A stretch of DNA of 64,000 nucleotides from an uncultured Eubacterium sp. Its GTDB lineage: Bacteria; Bacillota; Clostridia; Lachnospirales; Lachnospiraceae. The translations under genes and the position numbers were made by a program. Each line of letters starts with the position of its first letter. Within the stretch, counting starts at the first letter, position 1. Positions 9,032 to 16,197 of the stretch are shown one piece after another. The DNA lies in assembly GCA_934322085.1 (NCBI GenBank), contig CAKRGF010000001.1, positions 1 to 64,000 on the forward strand, in the 5' to 3' direction. The notes under the pieces are model-generated. The model was not told where the DNA came from, made no database searches, and saw only the letters and a program-made list of their open reading frames with translations.

Positions 9032-9646
9032 ATGGGAAATGGCAGAATATCAGCAAAACAGGCTGAAATATTAGAATACATAAAAGCACAGATTTTAGAA
9101 AAAGGATATCCACCGGCAGTGCGGGAAATTTGTTCGGCTGTTCATTTGAAGTCGACTTCTTCAGTACACTCCCATTTGGAAACACTGGAAAAAAATGGTT
9201 ATATCCGCCGCGACCCGACGAAACCAAGAGCAATTGAAATCATTGATGACGATTTTAATTTATCCAGACGCGAAATCCGTAACATTCCACTATTAGGGCA
9301 TGTTGCCGCAGGTGCTCCGTTATTTGCAGAGCAGAATATCGAGAATTATTTCCCGATGCTTGCAGACCAGCTTCCTGCCGGTGATTTATTTATGCTTGAC
9401 GTCCGTGGTGAAAGTATGATAAATGTCGGTATTTATGACGGTGATAAAATCATTGTACAGCAGACACCAACTGCCAGAGACGGCGATATTGTAGTTGCCT
9501 TAATTGACGATTCCGCCACGGTAAAAACTTACTACAAAGAAAACGGCCGTTACCGTCTCCAGCCGGAAAATGATTCCATGGAGCCAATTTATGTAAACGA
9601 AGTAATTATATTAGGAAAAGTAATCGGCTTATACCGCTTCTTCTAA
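9032..9646 (+). CDS. lexA: LexA repressor (SOS regulator)
   Basis: LexA represses DNA-damage genes and inactivates itself by RecA-stimulated autocleavage. The 204-residue protein has an N-terminal winged helix (EYIKAQILEKGYPPAVREIC; recognition helix near residues 40-52) and a C-terminal S24 peptidase domain. The cleavage site is Ala93-Gly94 in GHVAAGAPL. The catalytic dyad is Ser128 (DVRGESM) and Lys165 (SATVKTYY). The start ATG follows AGGAGG at 9021-9026. It is transcribed alone, between a divergent gene and a convergent operon, and is probably autoregulated through the two operators just upstream. Confidence 0.98.
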   Translation: MGNGRISAKQAEILEYIKAQILEKGYPPAVREICSAVHLKSTSSVHSHLETLEKNGYIRRDPTKPRAIEIIDDDFNLSRREIRNIPLLGHVAAGAPLFAEQNIENYFPMLADQLPAGDLFMLDVRGESMINVGIYDGDKIIVQQTPTARDGDIVVALIDDSATVKTYYKENGRYRLQPENDSMEPIYVNEVIILGKVIGLYRFF

Positions 9647-9710
9647 ACTTATATTGCAAAAACAGAGCATATAAAATCTTTTTATTGCTCTCTCGAACAA
9701 AATGCAATAA

Positions 9711-9776
9711 AAAATTTCCATGTGTAAGAGGCTTATAACGCGAAGCGTTATCTTATCTCTTACGCATGGAATTTTT
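9711..9776. terminator. Bidirectional terminator between lexA and rsfS
   Basis: A long hairpin has outer arms pairing AATTTCCATGTGTAAGAG with its near complement and an inner perfect stem ATAACGC-GAA-GCGTTAT (9735-9751). A-rich and T-rich tracts flank it on both sides, so it can end both convergent transcripts. Its tip is the same as that of the terminator at 19114-19180. Confidence 0.8.
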
Positions 9777-10130
9777 TTATAATTCTTCTCTTGATATTTT
9801 CTTTCCATCTTTCCAGATTCGCTCTAAATCATAAAAAAGACGGTCCTCTTTTGAAAAAACATGAACAATTACATCGCCATAATCCATCAAGACCCAGGAA
9901 GAATTTTTGTTTCCCTCAATTCTCTTGCTTTTATAACCGGCTTCTATCATTTTTTCTTCGACTAAATCTGTCATGGCATTTAACTGGTTTTGGTTTCTTC
10001 CGTTTGCAATTACCAGATAATCTGCAATTACCGAAATTTCATCGACTTTTAGTATTTCAATGTCCTCACCCAATTTTTCATCCAATGCATCATAAACAAT
10101 TTGTACCATTTTTGCAGATTCATTTTCCAT
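9777..10130 (-). CDS. rsfS: Ribosomal silencing factor RsfS
   Basis: RsfS binds ribosomal protein L14 on the 50S subunit and blocks subunit joining, lowering translation in starvation. The protein of about 117 residues shows the family blocks SVIADYLVIANGRNQNQL and SSWVLMDYGDVIVHVFSKE. A longer reading frame runs up to 10202, but only the ATG at 10130 has a proper ribosome-binding site (CAGGAGGAAACAAT), so I chose it. It is the last gene of the operon that starts at rplU and follows the nadD-yqeK fusion after 22 bases; the rsfS-yqeK-nadD association is widely conserved. Confidence 0.93.
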   Translation of the reverse strand: MENESAKMVQIVYDALDEKLGEDIEILKVDEISVIADYLVIANGRNQNQLNAMTDLVEEKMIEAGYKSKRIEGNKNSSWVLMDYGDVIVHVFSKEDRLFYDLERIWKDGKKISREEL

Positions 10131-10152
10131 ATATTGTTTCCTCCTGACTCTA

Positions 10153-11346
10153 CTATTTTGTTGAAAAATAATAATGATATGCTTCGAGTGACATTTCATC
10201 AATCGGCATATGATTCTCTTCTAAATATAAAATGGTGTTTTTTAAAATCATACAGATTGACTGATTCAAATCATAGAATGCTGTTTTCCGAATCTGACCA
10301 AGCGCATATGGCTTACAGTCCATATCACGGTTTGGTTCTATATAATCTGCAACATAAATTATTTTTTCTAACGTTGTCATACATGCCTTTCCCGTTGTAT
10401 GACAGGCAATTGCAGAGCAAATTTCCGCATCTTCCACACCATACCGAATTACTGCTAGTTTTGCACCTAATTTACCATGAATTACAGCAGGTGTATTCTT
10501 TTCGGATTCCGACAGTTTAATCTCTAATTTTTCGCACCAGTCAATCATTTCTTCATTCGATAAATATTTTGCACAATCATGTAAAAGACCGGCTAATTTT
10601 GCTTTTTGTATTGAAACACCATACATCATAGCAAGATTTGCTGCTGTATTTGCAACTCCTAACGTGTGAAAAAAACGTTTCGGGCGGAGCGACGCTGCGA
10701 GACAATCCATCCGCTCCTCTTCATTTTCTGGTATTTCAAAACTGGAATCACCATACAAGTGGTGCATTTGAATATAACGCACCACAGGCTCCGGACAATA
10801 TCCGGCAATTGATTTACCCTTTTTTATGCGTTTTCGAATTTCATGGGAAGCAATCGACATTGCCGGCATTTTCAGTGGACGAAAGTCTCCTTTGAAACGA
10901 TCACTTAACTGTTGGCAGTACTGCCTTGTCTGCTCATAAGAAACTTCATCCCGCGAAGCAGCCAAAATGGTACACAATTTTACAATCTTCTCCGGATGAT
11001 ACCACTGCTCAAACTGTGCTAAAGAGTCACCGCCCATAATAAAAAAGAAGTGTGCATCTTCTCTTTCTTTCTTTAATTCTACAAGTGTATCATACGTGTA
11101 TGTGTTCCCTTTTCTCTTATATTCAATGTTTGAGAATTTGAAATATGGGGTTTTATCAATTGCAAATTGAACCATACGTTTTCTATGGTCTTTTGCTGCA
11201 ATTTCATCCTGTTTTTTGTGCGGTGGTTTTGCTGATGGCATAAACCAGACTTCATCCAATTTATATTGCTCATACGCAGCCTGAGCCATCATCAGATGAG
11301 CATTATGAATCGGATTAAATGTTCCACCCATGATTCCGATTTTCAT
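10153..11346 (-). CDS. nadD-yqeK: Fused nicotinate-nucleotide adenylyltransferase / YqeK HD hydrolase
   Basis: This 397-residue protein joins two enzymes that are separate adjacent genes in Bacillus. Residues 1-200 are NadD, which makes nicotinate adenine dinucleotide from nicotinate mononucleotide and ATP; it has GGTFNPIHNAH (7-17) and the C-terminal SHEIRKRI block (near 168). Residues 205-397 are an HD-domain YqeK-type hydrolase, a family that includes diadenosine tetraphosphate hydrolases; the HD pair is at 256-257 (AGLLHDCAK), with further His/Asp ligands in AVIHGKLGA, ACHTTGK and VADYIEPNR. Both halves look complete. The fusion couples NAD synthesis to dinucleotide removal; any functional channel is speculative. 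Confidence 0.93.
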   Translation of the reverse strand: MKIGIMGGTFNPIHNAHLMMAQAAYEQYKLDEVWFMPSAKPPHKKQDEIAAKDHRKRMVQFAIDKTPYFKFSNIEYKRKGNTYTYDTLVELKKEREDAHFFFIMGGDSLAQFEQWYHPEKIVKLCTILAASRDEVSYEQTRQYCQQLSDRFKGDFRPLKMPAMSIASHEIRKRIKKGKSIAGYCPEPVVRYIQMHHLYGDSSFEIPENEEERMDCLAASLRPKRFFHTLGVANTAANLAMMYGVSIQKAKLAGLLHDCAKYLSNEEMIDWCEKLEIKLSESEKNTPAVIHGKLGAKLAVIRYGVEDAEICSAIACHTTGKACMTTLEKIIYVADYIEPNRDMDCKPYALGQIRKTAFYDLNQSICMILKNTILYLEENHMPIDEMSLEAYHYYFSTK

Positions 11347-11354
11347 TCTCCGGT

Positions 11355-11663
11355 CTACTCCTTTGTGTTTTTTGCCTTTGGCAGTTCAATTTTCTTCTTT
11401 GTTTTGGATTCCCGGTATAATACAATTTTTCTTCCGATAACCTGTACTACATCCGAATGAGTCCGCTCTGCTAAAAGTGCTGCAACATCACTAGGCATTG
11501 CCACACAGTTTTTTAACACATTAATTTTGATTAATTCTCTTGCCTCTAATGCCTGCTCTACCGATTCTGTAAGTTCCGGTGTGATGGTTGCCTTGCCAAT
11601 CTGCATGATTGGTTCCATCTTCATTGCCAGGCTTTTTAAATATGCTCTTTGTTTGCTTGTCAT
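11355..11663 (-). CDS. yhbY: YhbY family RNA-binding (CRM domain) protein
   Basis: YhbY-type proteins are small single CRM-domain proteins that associate with pre-50S ribosomal particles. The 102-residue product begins MTSKQRAYLKSLA and shows the family pattern through PIMQIGKATITPELT and VVQVIGRKIVLYRES. The frame is open further upstream to 11732, but that part is translated repeat sequence; the ATG at 11663 has an excellent GAAGGAGG site eight bases away. It lies 8 bases before nadD-yqeK and 209 bases after obgE, separated by a repeat-rich spacer. The family call is secure; the exact role in assembly is not. Confidence 0.92.
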   Translation of the reverse strand: MTSKQRAYLKSLAMKMEPIMQIGKATITPELTESVEQALEARELIKINVLKNCVAMPSDVAALLAERTHSDVVQVIGRKIVLYRESKTKKKIELPKAKNTKE

Positions 11664-11872
11664 TTTGTCCTCCTTCTCGCTTCGCATTGCTACGCGCAAC
11701 GCACCTCGATTTCGCTTCGCTTCATCTCGCACCTCGCTGCTTTTCGCAACGCACCTCGATTTCGCTTCGCTTCATCTCGGTCGCGCTACGCGCGACATAC
11801 ATCTGCGCGAATACACTTATTTGCAAGCGAGCTTGCATAAGTGTATTCGTGCAGATGTGCGTTGCTTTGTAG
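11664..11872. repeat. Repeat-rich, GC-rich spacer between obgE and yhbY
   Basis: The spacer holds two perfect 35-bp direct repeats (11695-11729 and 11745-11779, 15 bp apart) containing the phrase TTCGCTTCGCTTCATCTCG. Next come a short perfect hairpin GTCGCGC-TAC-GCGCGAC (11780-11796) and a nearly perfect 60-bp palindrome (11799-11858) whose tip is GCAAGC-GA-GCTTGC. Its base composition is much richer in G and C than its neighbours. No credible coding sequence or T-run terminator is visible. It resembles a mobile or amplified intergenic repeat element more than a regulatory leader. Confidence 0.75.
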
Positions 11873-13165
11873 TTATCGCATAAATTCAAATTGCCAGCCG
11901 TACATTTTTACGGTGTCGCCTTCTTCGATTCCAAGTTTTTCTAATTCGTCTAAGATTCCGTTGGTTTTTAAGAATTTCTGGAAGAATTCAAAGCCTTTTT
12001 CAGAATCCAGATTGGTATAACCAAGCATTCTCTCGATACGAGGTCCTTCGACAATGTAAAGACCTTCTTCTTCCTCACTTTTTTCAACCGTATACGGCTC
12101 ATTTGAGAAGTCTGGTTCTTTTATCATATATTCTTTTTCAAAGACTACCTGATCCTCTTTTACATGGTCAAGCATGTCTTTGACATGATAGAGTAATGCC
12201 TGCACACCTTCTCCGCTGACAGCAGATATCGGAAATACCGAAATTCCTTCCGGCTCAAATTCGTCCTTGATTGCCTGCAATACTTTTTCGCGGTCTTCAC
12301 CATAAAAGCAATCAATTTTGTTTGCAGCAATGACCTGCGGGCGCTTCGCGATTTCCGGATTATAAGCTTTTAATTCCTCGTTAATGGCATGAATGTCTTC
12401 AATTGGGTCTCTGCCCTCCGTGGATGCTGCATCCACCATATGAATGAGCACGCGGGTGCGTTCAATATGACGTAAAAATTCATGTCCTAATCCGACACCT
12501 TCTGAAGCTCCTTCAATCAATCCCGGAATATCGGCTATAACAAATCCATCGGCACCATCTAAATCAACCACACCAAGATTTGGGTTCAAAGTTGTAAAAT
12601 GATAATTTGCAATCTTTGGCTGTGCGTTCGTCACTCTTGACAAAAGAGTGGACTTTCCAACATTCGGGAATCCAACCAAGCCAACATCGGCAATAACTTT
12701 TAACTCAAGGATAACTTCAAGTTCAATACCGGGTTTACCCGGCTGTGCATACTTAGGCACCTGCATCGTCGGTGTTGCAAAATGCTGGTTTCCCTTTCCA
12801 CCGTTTCCACCTTTTAATACCACTTCTCTATTATTTTCGTAAGACATATCGGTAATTACCTGTCCGGTCTGTGCCTCACGTACAATTGTACCTGCCGGCA
12901 CTTTTACAATTTTATCTTCTCCATCAGCTCCATGACAGCGTCTTTTTCCACCCGGCTCTCCGTCACCCGCAAAATATTTCCGCACATGGCGGAATTCATT
13001 TAACGTATTAATACCCGGGTCAACTTCAAATATCAAATCACCGCCGCGGCCGCCATCGCCTCCATCCGGTCCGCCATTGGCAACGTATTTTTCACGACGG
13101 AAACTAACATGTCCGTCGCCGCCTTTTCCGGAGCGGATTGTTATCTTCGCTCGATCTGCAAACAT
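11873..13165 (-). CDS. obgE: GTPase Obg (ObgE/CgtA)
   Basis: Obg is an essential GTPase for late 50S assembly that also links ribosome status to stress and, in spore formers, to sporulation. The 430-residue product has the glycine-rich Obg fold (residues 1-158, SGKGGDGHVSFRREKYV), a G domain with GFPNVGKST, DIPGLIEGAS and NKID, and a C-terminal OCT domain. An upstream ATG at 13222 exists, but the ATG at 13165 follows AGAAAGGAAAAAAGT and gives the canonical MFADRAKI start. It follows rpmA, as in most Firmicutes. Confidence 0.97.
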   Translation of the reverse strand: MFADRAKITIRSGKGGDGHVSFRREKYVANGGPDGGDGGRGGDLIFEVDPGINTLNEFRHVRKYFAGDGEPGGKRRCHGADGEDKIVKVPAGTIVREAQTGQVITDMSYENNREVVLKGGNGGKGNQHFATPTMQVPKYAQPGKPGIELEVILELKVIADVGLVGFPNVGKSTLLSRVTNAQPKIANYHFTTLNPNLGVVDLDGADGFVIADIPGLIEGASEGVGLGHEFLRHIERTRVLIHMVDAASTEGRDPIEDIHAINEELKAYNPEIAKRPQVIAANKIDCFYGEDREKVLQAIKDEFEPEGISVFPISAVSGEGVQALLYHVKDMLDHVKEDQVVFEKEYMIKEPDFSNEPYTVEKSEEEEGLYIVEGPRIERMLGYTNLDSEKGFEFFQKFLKTNGILDELEKLGIEEGDTVKMYGWQFEFMR

Positions 13166-13234
13166 ACTTTTTTCCTTTCTATGAACGAATAAGGGGCTGC
13201 ACATAAGGCAGCCCCCTGACAAATCATTTCGATT

Positions 13235-13522
13235 TTATTTGCTTTCCACTGGATATACGGAAGCCTGTTTTTTATCTCTTCCTTTTCTCTCGAAACGAAG
13301 AACACCGTCTACCAAAGCATACAATGTATCGTCTCCACCTTTACCAACATTAACACCTGGATGAATCTTGGTGCCACGCTGTCTGTAAAGAATATTTCCA
13401 GCCAAAACAAACTGTCCGTCAGCTCTTTTAGCGCCTAAGCGTTTAGATTCGGAATCTCTACCGTTCTTTGTAGAACCCATTCCTTTTTTGTGAGCAAACA
13501 ACTGAAGGTTCATTTTCAACAT
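13235..13522 (-). CDS. rpmA: Ribosomal protein bL27 with cleavable N-terminal extension
   Basis: bL27 lies near the peptidyl-transferase centre of the 50S subunit. The 95-residue protein begins MLKMNLQLFAHKKGMGSTKN: the first nine residues form the Firmicutes extension, and in Staphylococcus the protease Prp cuts after the LQxF motif to expose the residues that reach toward the P site. The core GRDSESKRLGAKRADGQ is canonical. The candidate protease gene lies immediately upstream, between rplU and rpmA. The ATG at 13522 has TAGGAGG at nine bases. Confidence 0.97.
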   Translation of the reverse strand: MLKMNLQLFAHKKGMGSTKNGRDSESKRLGAKRADGQFVLAGNILYRQRGTKIHPGVNVGKGGDDTLYALVDGVLRFERKGRDKKQASVYPVESK

Positions 13523-13534
13523 GGTCTTTTCCTC

Positions 13535-13855
13535 CTAACGATTAATAATTTGAACATACTTCTTTCCATATTCTTCGGCAATATGTTTGATTCCCAATAG
13601 CATGGACTGTAACAATAACTGTGTTTTCTCCGAAATTTCTCCTGTCAAATCAAAAGAAATCATTCCTCTTTCCTCATCCATACCCTCCGAGAAGGAATCC
13701 TCCGTAAATTCTTCAATTGAATTTACACAGTTAATGGCGAGAACAGAAATCGAAGCACAAACAATATCACTGCCCCGGTCCGCATATCCGGCATGCCCTT
13801 CCATATGAAAACCCGTTATGTTCCCATTCTGCTTTTTTACAATTACCTGAATCAT
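13535..13855 (-). CDS. prp: Ribosomal-processing cysteine protease Prp
   Basis: Prp removes the N-terminal extension of ribosomal protein bL27 and is essential in Staphylococcus aureus. The 106-residue product carries the conserved catalytic pair: His21 in MEGHAGYADRG and Cys33 in SDIVCASISVL. It lies between rplU and rpmA, 12 bases before rpmA, which is its conserved position. The bL27 encoded next door retains the extension and cleavage motif, so enzyme and substrate are both present. Confidence 0.95.
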   Translation of the reverse strand: MIQVIVKKQNGNITGFHMEGHAGYADRGSDIVCASISVLAINCVNSIEEFTEDSFSEGMDEERGMISFDLTGEISEKTQLLLQSMLLGIKHIAEEYGKKYVQIINR

Positions 13856-13871
13856 AGATTCACCTGAAAGA

Positions 13872-14180
13872 TTAAGCGTTAATCTTTTCGATTTTTACCT
13901 GAGTAAATGGCTGTCTATGACCATTCTTTTTGTGGTATCCGGTTTTTCTCTTATAACGATAAACAATAACCTTTTTACTTTTGCCTTCTGCTACTACAGT
14001 TGCTTTGACAGAAGCTCCATCAACAGTCGGAGTACCAACTTTGACATCTTTGTCACCAACTAAAAGTACCTGGTCAAAAGTAACTTCGGAACCAGCTTCC
14101 AAACCAAGTTTTTCAACTTTGATTACGTCGCCTTCTTCTACTTTATACTGCTTACCACCGGTTGCTATAATTGCGTACAT
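13872..14180 (-). CDS. rplU: Ribosomal protein bL21
   Basis: bL21 binds 23S rRNA in the large subunit. The 102-residue protein MYAIIATGGKQYKVEEGD ends in HRQPFTQVKIEKINA, both canonical. An upstream in-frame ATG at 14210 would add ten residues without homology; the ATG at 14180 has TTAGGAGGTGC just ahead. It is the first gene of the rplU-prp-rpmA-obgE operon, read from a near-consensus promoter through a leader that resembles the L21 leader RNA. Confidence 0.97.
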   Translation of the reverse strand: MYAIIATGGKQYKVEEGDVIKVEKLGLEAGSEVTFDQVLLVGDKDVKVGTPTVDGASVKATVVAEGKSKKVIVYRYKRKTGYHKKNGHRQPFTQVKIEKINA

Positions 14181-14268
14181 ATAGCACCTCCTAATAAAAT
14201 TACTCGCCAACTATGGTGCCTGTCTCATGAAAAATGGACAGAACTATAACCTCGTTGTGCGGCATACG
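14181..14268 (-). ncRNA. L21-leader-like 5' untranslated RNA of rplU
   Basis: The transcript from the rplU promoter has an 85-90 nt leader. It contains a GTCC...GAGAC-type hairpin and the block CAGGCACC-ATAGTTGGCGAGT followed by TTATTAGGAGGTG. The order of a hairpin, GGCACC, GCGAGU and the Shine-Dalgarno sequence resembles the Firmicutes L21 leader, thought to let bL21 control its own operon. I judge this by memory of the family layout; a covariance-model search was not possible. Confidence 0.5.
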
Positions 14269-14274
14269 CATAGT

Positions 14275-14304
14275 AGTATAGCACGACAAACCAAGACATG
14301 TCAA
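14275..14304 (-). promoter_or_regulatory. Promoter of the rplU operon
   Basis: On the minus strand a perfect TTGACA (14299-14304) is followed after 18 bp by TATACT (14275-14280), about 95 bp ahead of the rplU start codon and just past the end of the RNase G gene. Confidence 0.8.
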
Positions 14305-14319
14305 GCATTTTCTTGTTTT

Positions 14320-15471
14320 TCACTCCTGTGGCAGAACCTCCCGCAAAGGTGGATTTTTTTTCATTCTCGTAATCTCAACAAGGCCAAGTTTTGTAATGTC
14401 CACAATCACGGTTTTCACTTTATCTTCCGAAAGTTTCATGCGGAGAAGCTGCATCAGTTCTTCCACATGTTTCTGTTCTTTCATATCGATAAAATCAATT
14501 AATATAATACCCGAAAGATTGCGCATGCGAATCTGGCGTGCTGCCTCAATGGCAGCCTCACAGTTAATTTTATAAAACGTCGACTCTTTGTTTCTCCTGC
14601 CATCCACTGCCTTTCCGGTATTCACATCAATAACCGTCAATGCCTCCGTTGGCTCAATCACAAGATTGCCGCCGCTTTTTAACCACACTTTCTTTTCATT
14701 TGCTTTTAATAATTTTGTCGAAATACCAAGCAATTTATCCAGTGAATAACTCTCATCTGAGTAAAATTCCACCTTATCCCCATAAATCGGATGCAGTTCT
14801 TCATAAACCGATGGCAAATCCGTGACAATCCTCTCATAATTTGAAAGTTCCAAACTTCGAATATATTTCAAATAAAACGATGCCTCGCGGTACAAACAGC
14901 TAAATCTTGTTTTATACTCACTATAATCCATCAGCTCATGCATTTGCTTCAGAAGTCCAGTACACTCTTTCCTAATTTCTTCTTCACTCGCTGCCTTAGC
15001 GCTCGTACGAAGAATCACACCATAGGAATCCTCACAAAAATCATCTAAAACCTTGTAAAGTTCTTCCCTTTTTTCTTCTTCTATAATTTTTTTTGAAACA
15101 CCCTTTGTTTTTGATTTTGTGGAAACAACTGCAAACCGCCCTGCAATTTCCGGAAAAATCGTAAGCACCGGCTGTTTTGTCTTAACCGCCGCCTGCTTAA
15201 TCTGAACCACAAATTCATCTCCGGCTTTTACCGTTTTCCCCTGACATTCACTTAAAGGAAGGAATCCAACCTTATTTTTCTCAAATTCTACAAAAGCCGC
15301 GTGAATATTATCCACGACATTCTGCACTTTCCCGACAAAAATATCGCCAACATTTCCAGAAGTATTTTCTTCGTTTTCCACTAAAACATCATACAATTTG
15401 TCGTTATGCACAGAAACCAGTATCGTTTTATCCTGCACTTTCGTAATTACAATCTGGCTGCGGTTCGTCAT
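14320..15471 (-). CDS. rng: Short ribonuclease E/G family protein
   Basis: The 383-residue protein is an RNase E/G-type endoribonuclease, acting on rRNA precursors and mRNA. It has the S1-type RNA-binding region near residues 35-110 (NVGDIFVGKVQNVVDNIHAAF) and the catalytic DNase-I-like region with the two metal-binding aspartates in VIDVNTGK (near 280) and LIDFIDMKEQKH (near 325). It ends at LVEITRMKKNPPLREVLPQE, where longer RNase G proteins continue into the CPxC zinc-link and dimer domain; that part is absent. It sits four bases after the TIGR03936 gene, in a conserved trio ahead of rplU. Start after AAAAAGGGAGA. Confidence 0.9.
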   Translation of the reverse strand: MTNRSQIVITKVQDKTILVSVHNDKLYDVLVENEENTSGNVGDIFVGKVQNVVDNIHAAFVEFEKNKVGFLPLSECQGKTVKAGDEFVVQIKQAAVKTKQPVLTIFPEIAGRFAVVSTKSKTKGVSKKIIEEEKREELYKVLDDFCEDSYGVILRTSAKAASEEEIRKECTGLLKQMHELMDYSEYKTRFSCLYREASFYLKYIRSLELSNYERIVTDLPSVYEELHPIYGDKVEFYSDESYSLDKLLGISTKLLKANEKKVWLKSGGNLVIEPTEALTVIDVNTGKAVDGRRNKESTFYKINCEAAIEAARQIRMRNLSGIILIDFIDMKEQKHVEELMQLLRMKLSEDKVKTVIVDITKLGLVEITRMKKNPPLREVLPQE

Positions 15472-15474
15472 CGT

Positions 15475-16197
15475 CTATTCTCCCTTTTTCTTAAAAATCA
15501 TCTGCAGTCTGTGAATCTGATACGAATAAGGTTCTAGTTCTTTCTCACAAAATGCATAAAATGCCTGCATCACAAGTTCCGGCTTAATGTTTGTCTCACT
15601 TCCGCTTGTCAGCCGCATAAACAGCGAATTTCCTTCATAATCACAATGAAGCGTTCCATAGTTTTCACCGTTCTTTTTAGCAAAAGCATCCAGTGAAAAA
15701 TCCCAGGCGAGAATATGTGGTTTTATATCCACTTCTTTGACCGATTTCTTTGTCTTTTTCTCAATTACAATTTCTTGCTGTTCCATAAAAGAAAGCCATT
15801 TTTCCTGCCAGTTTTCTGGAAAAACATCTGTTTCCTTTTCCACCACCATATAATCCGCAGCGATAAGCAGCGACATCGAATTTTTAAAACCATCCGGCAT
15901 GATTTCAATGTCTGTAACAAATATTTCATCGGTCATAAATTGATTTAAGTAAGTCACAAGTTCCGGCAGTGAGATATCCGGCAGCGAATAAAATTCCACA
16001 TCTATATATTCTCCGTCACTTGTCACACCGACGCCAAGGGGCGAAGCAAAGCTCATTAACTGGTGCGGACTGTACCCCTTGGAGTACGCAACATCTAATT
16101 TTGCACGGCGAATCGCTTTTTGAAAAAAGCGCATACAGTCAAGGTGTCCGATAAATTTCATCGAACCGCATTTTACAAAACGCATTCTTGTTTTCAT
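15475..16197 (-). CDS. TIGR03936 / DUF2344 family protein (radical-SAM associated)
   Basis: This 240-residue protein belongs to the DUF2344 family that always accompanies, or is fused to, a TIGR03960-type radical SAM protein. The N-terminal block MRFVKCGSMKFIGHLD followed by SKGYSPHQLMSFASPLGVG is diagnostic. The biochemical role is unknown; association with RNase G, bL21 and bL27 genes suggests RNA or ribosome modification, which is inference. Its ATG overlaps the end of the radical SAM gene by four bases, indicating translational coupling. Confidence 0.88.
   Translation of the reverse strand: MKTRMRFVKCGSMKFIGHLDCMRFFQKAIRRAKLDVAYSKGYSPHQLMSFASPLGVGVTSDGEYIDVEFYSLPDISLPELVTYLNQFMTDEIFVTDIEIMPDGFKNSMSLLIAADYMVVEKETDVFPENWQEKWLSFMEQQEIVIEKKTKKSVKEVDIKPHILAWDFSLDAFAKKNGENYGTLHCDYEGNSLFMRLTSGSETNIKPELVMQAFYAFCEKELEPYSYQIHRLQMIFKKKGE

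Noticed and set aside
11695..11779. Two 35-bp direct repeats considered as a CRISPR array
   Set aside because: Only two copies, a 15-bp spacer that itself resembles the repeat, and no cas genes in the window.
11527..11883. Several overlapping plus-strand open frames across the obgE-yhbY spacer
   Set aside because: They translate repeat and palindrome sequence, have no ribosome-binding site, and run antisense to yhbY.
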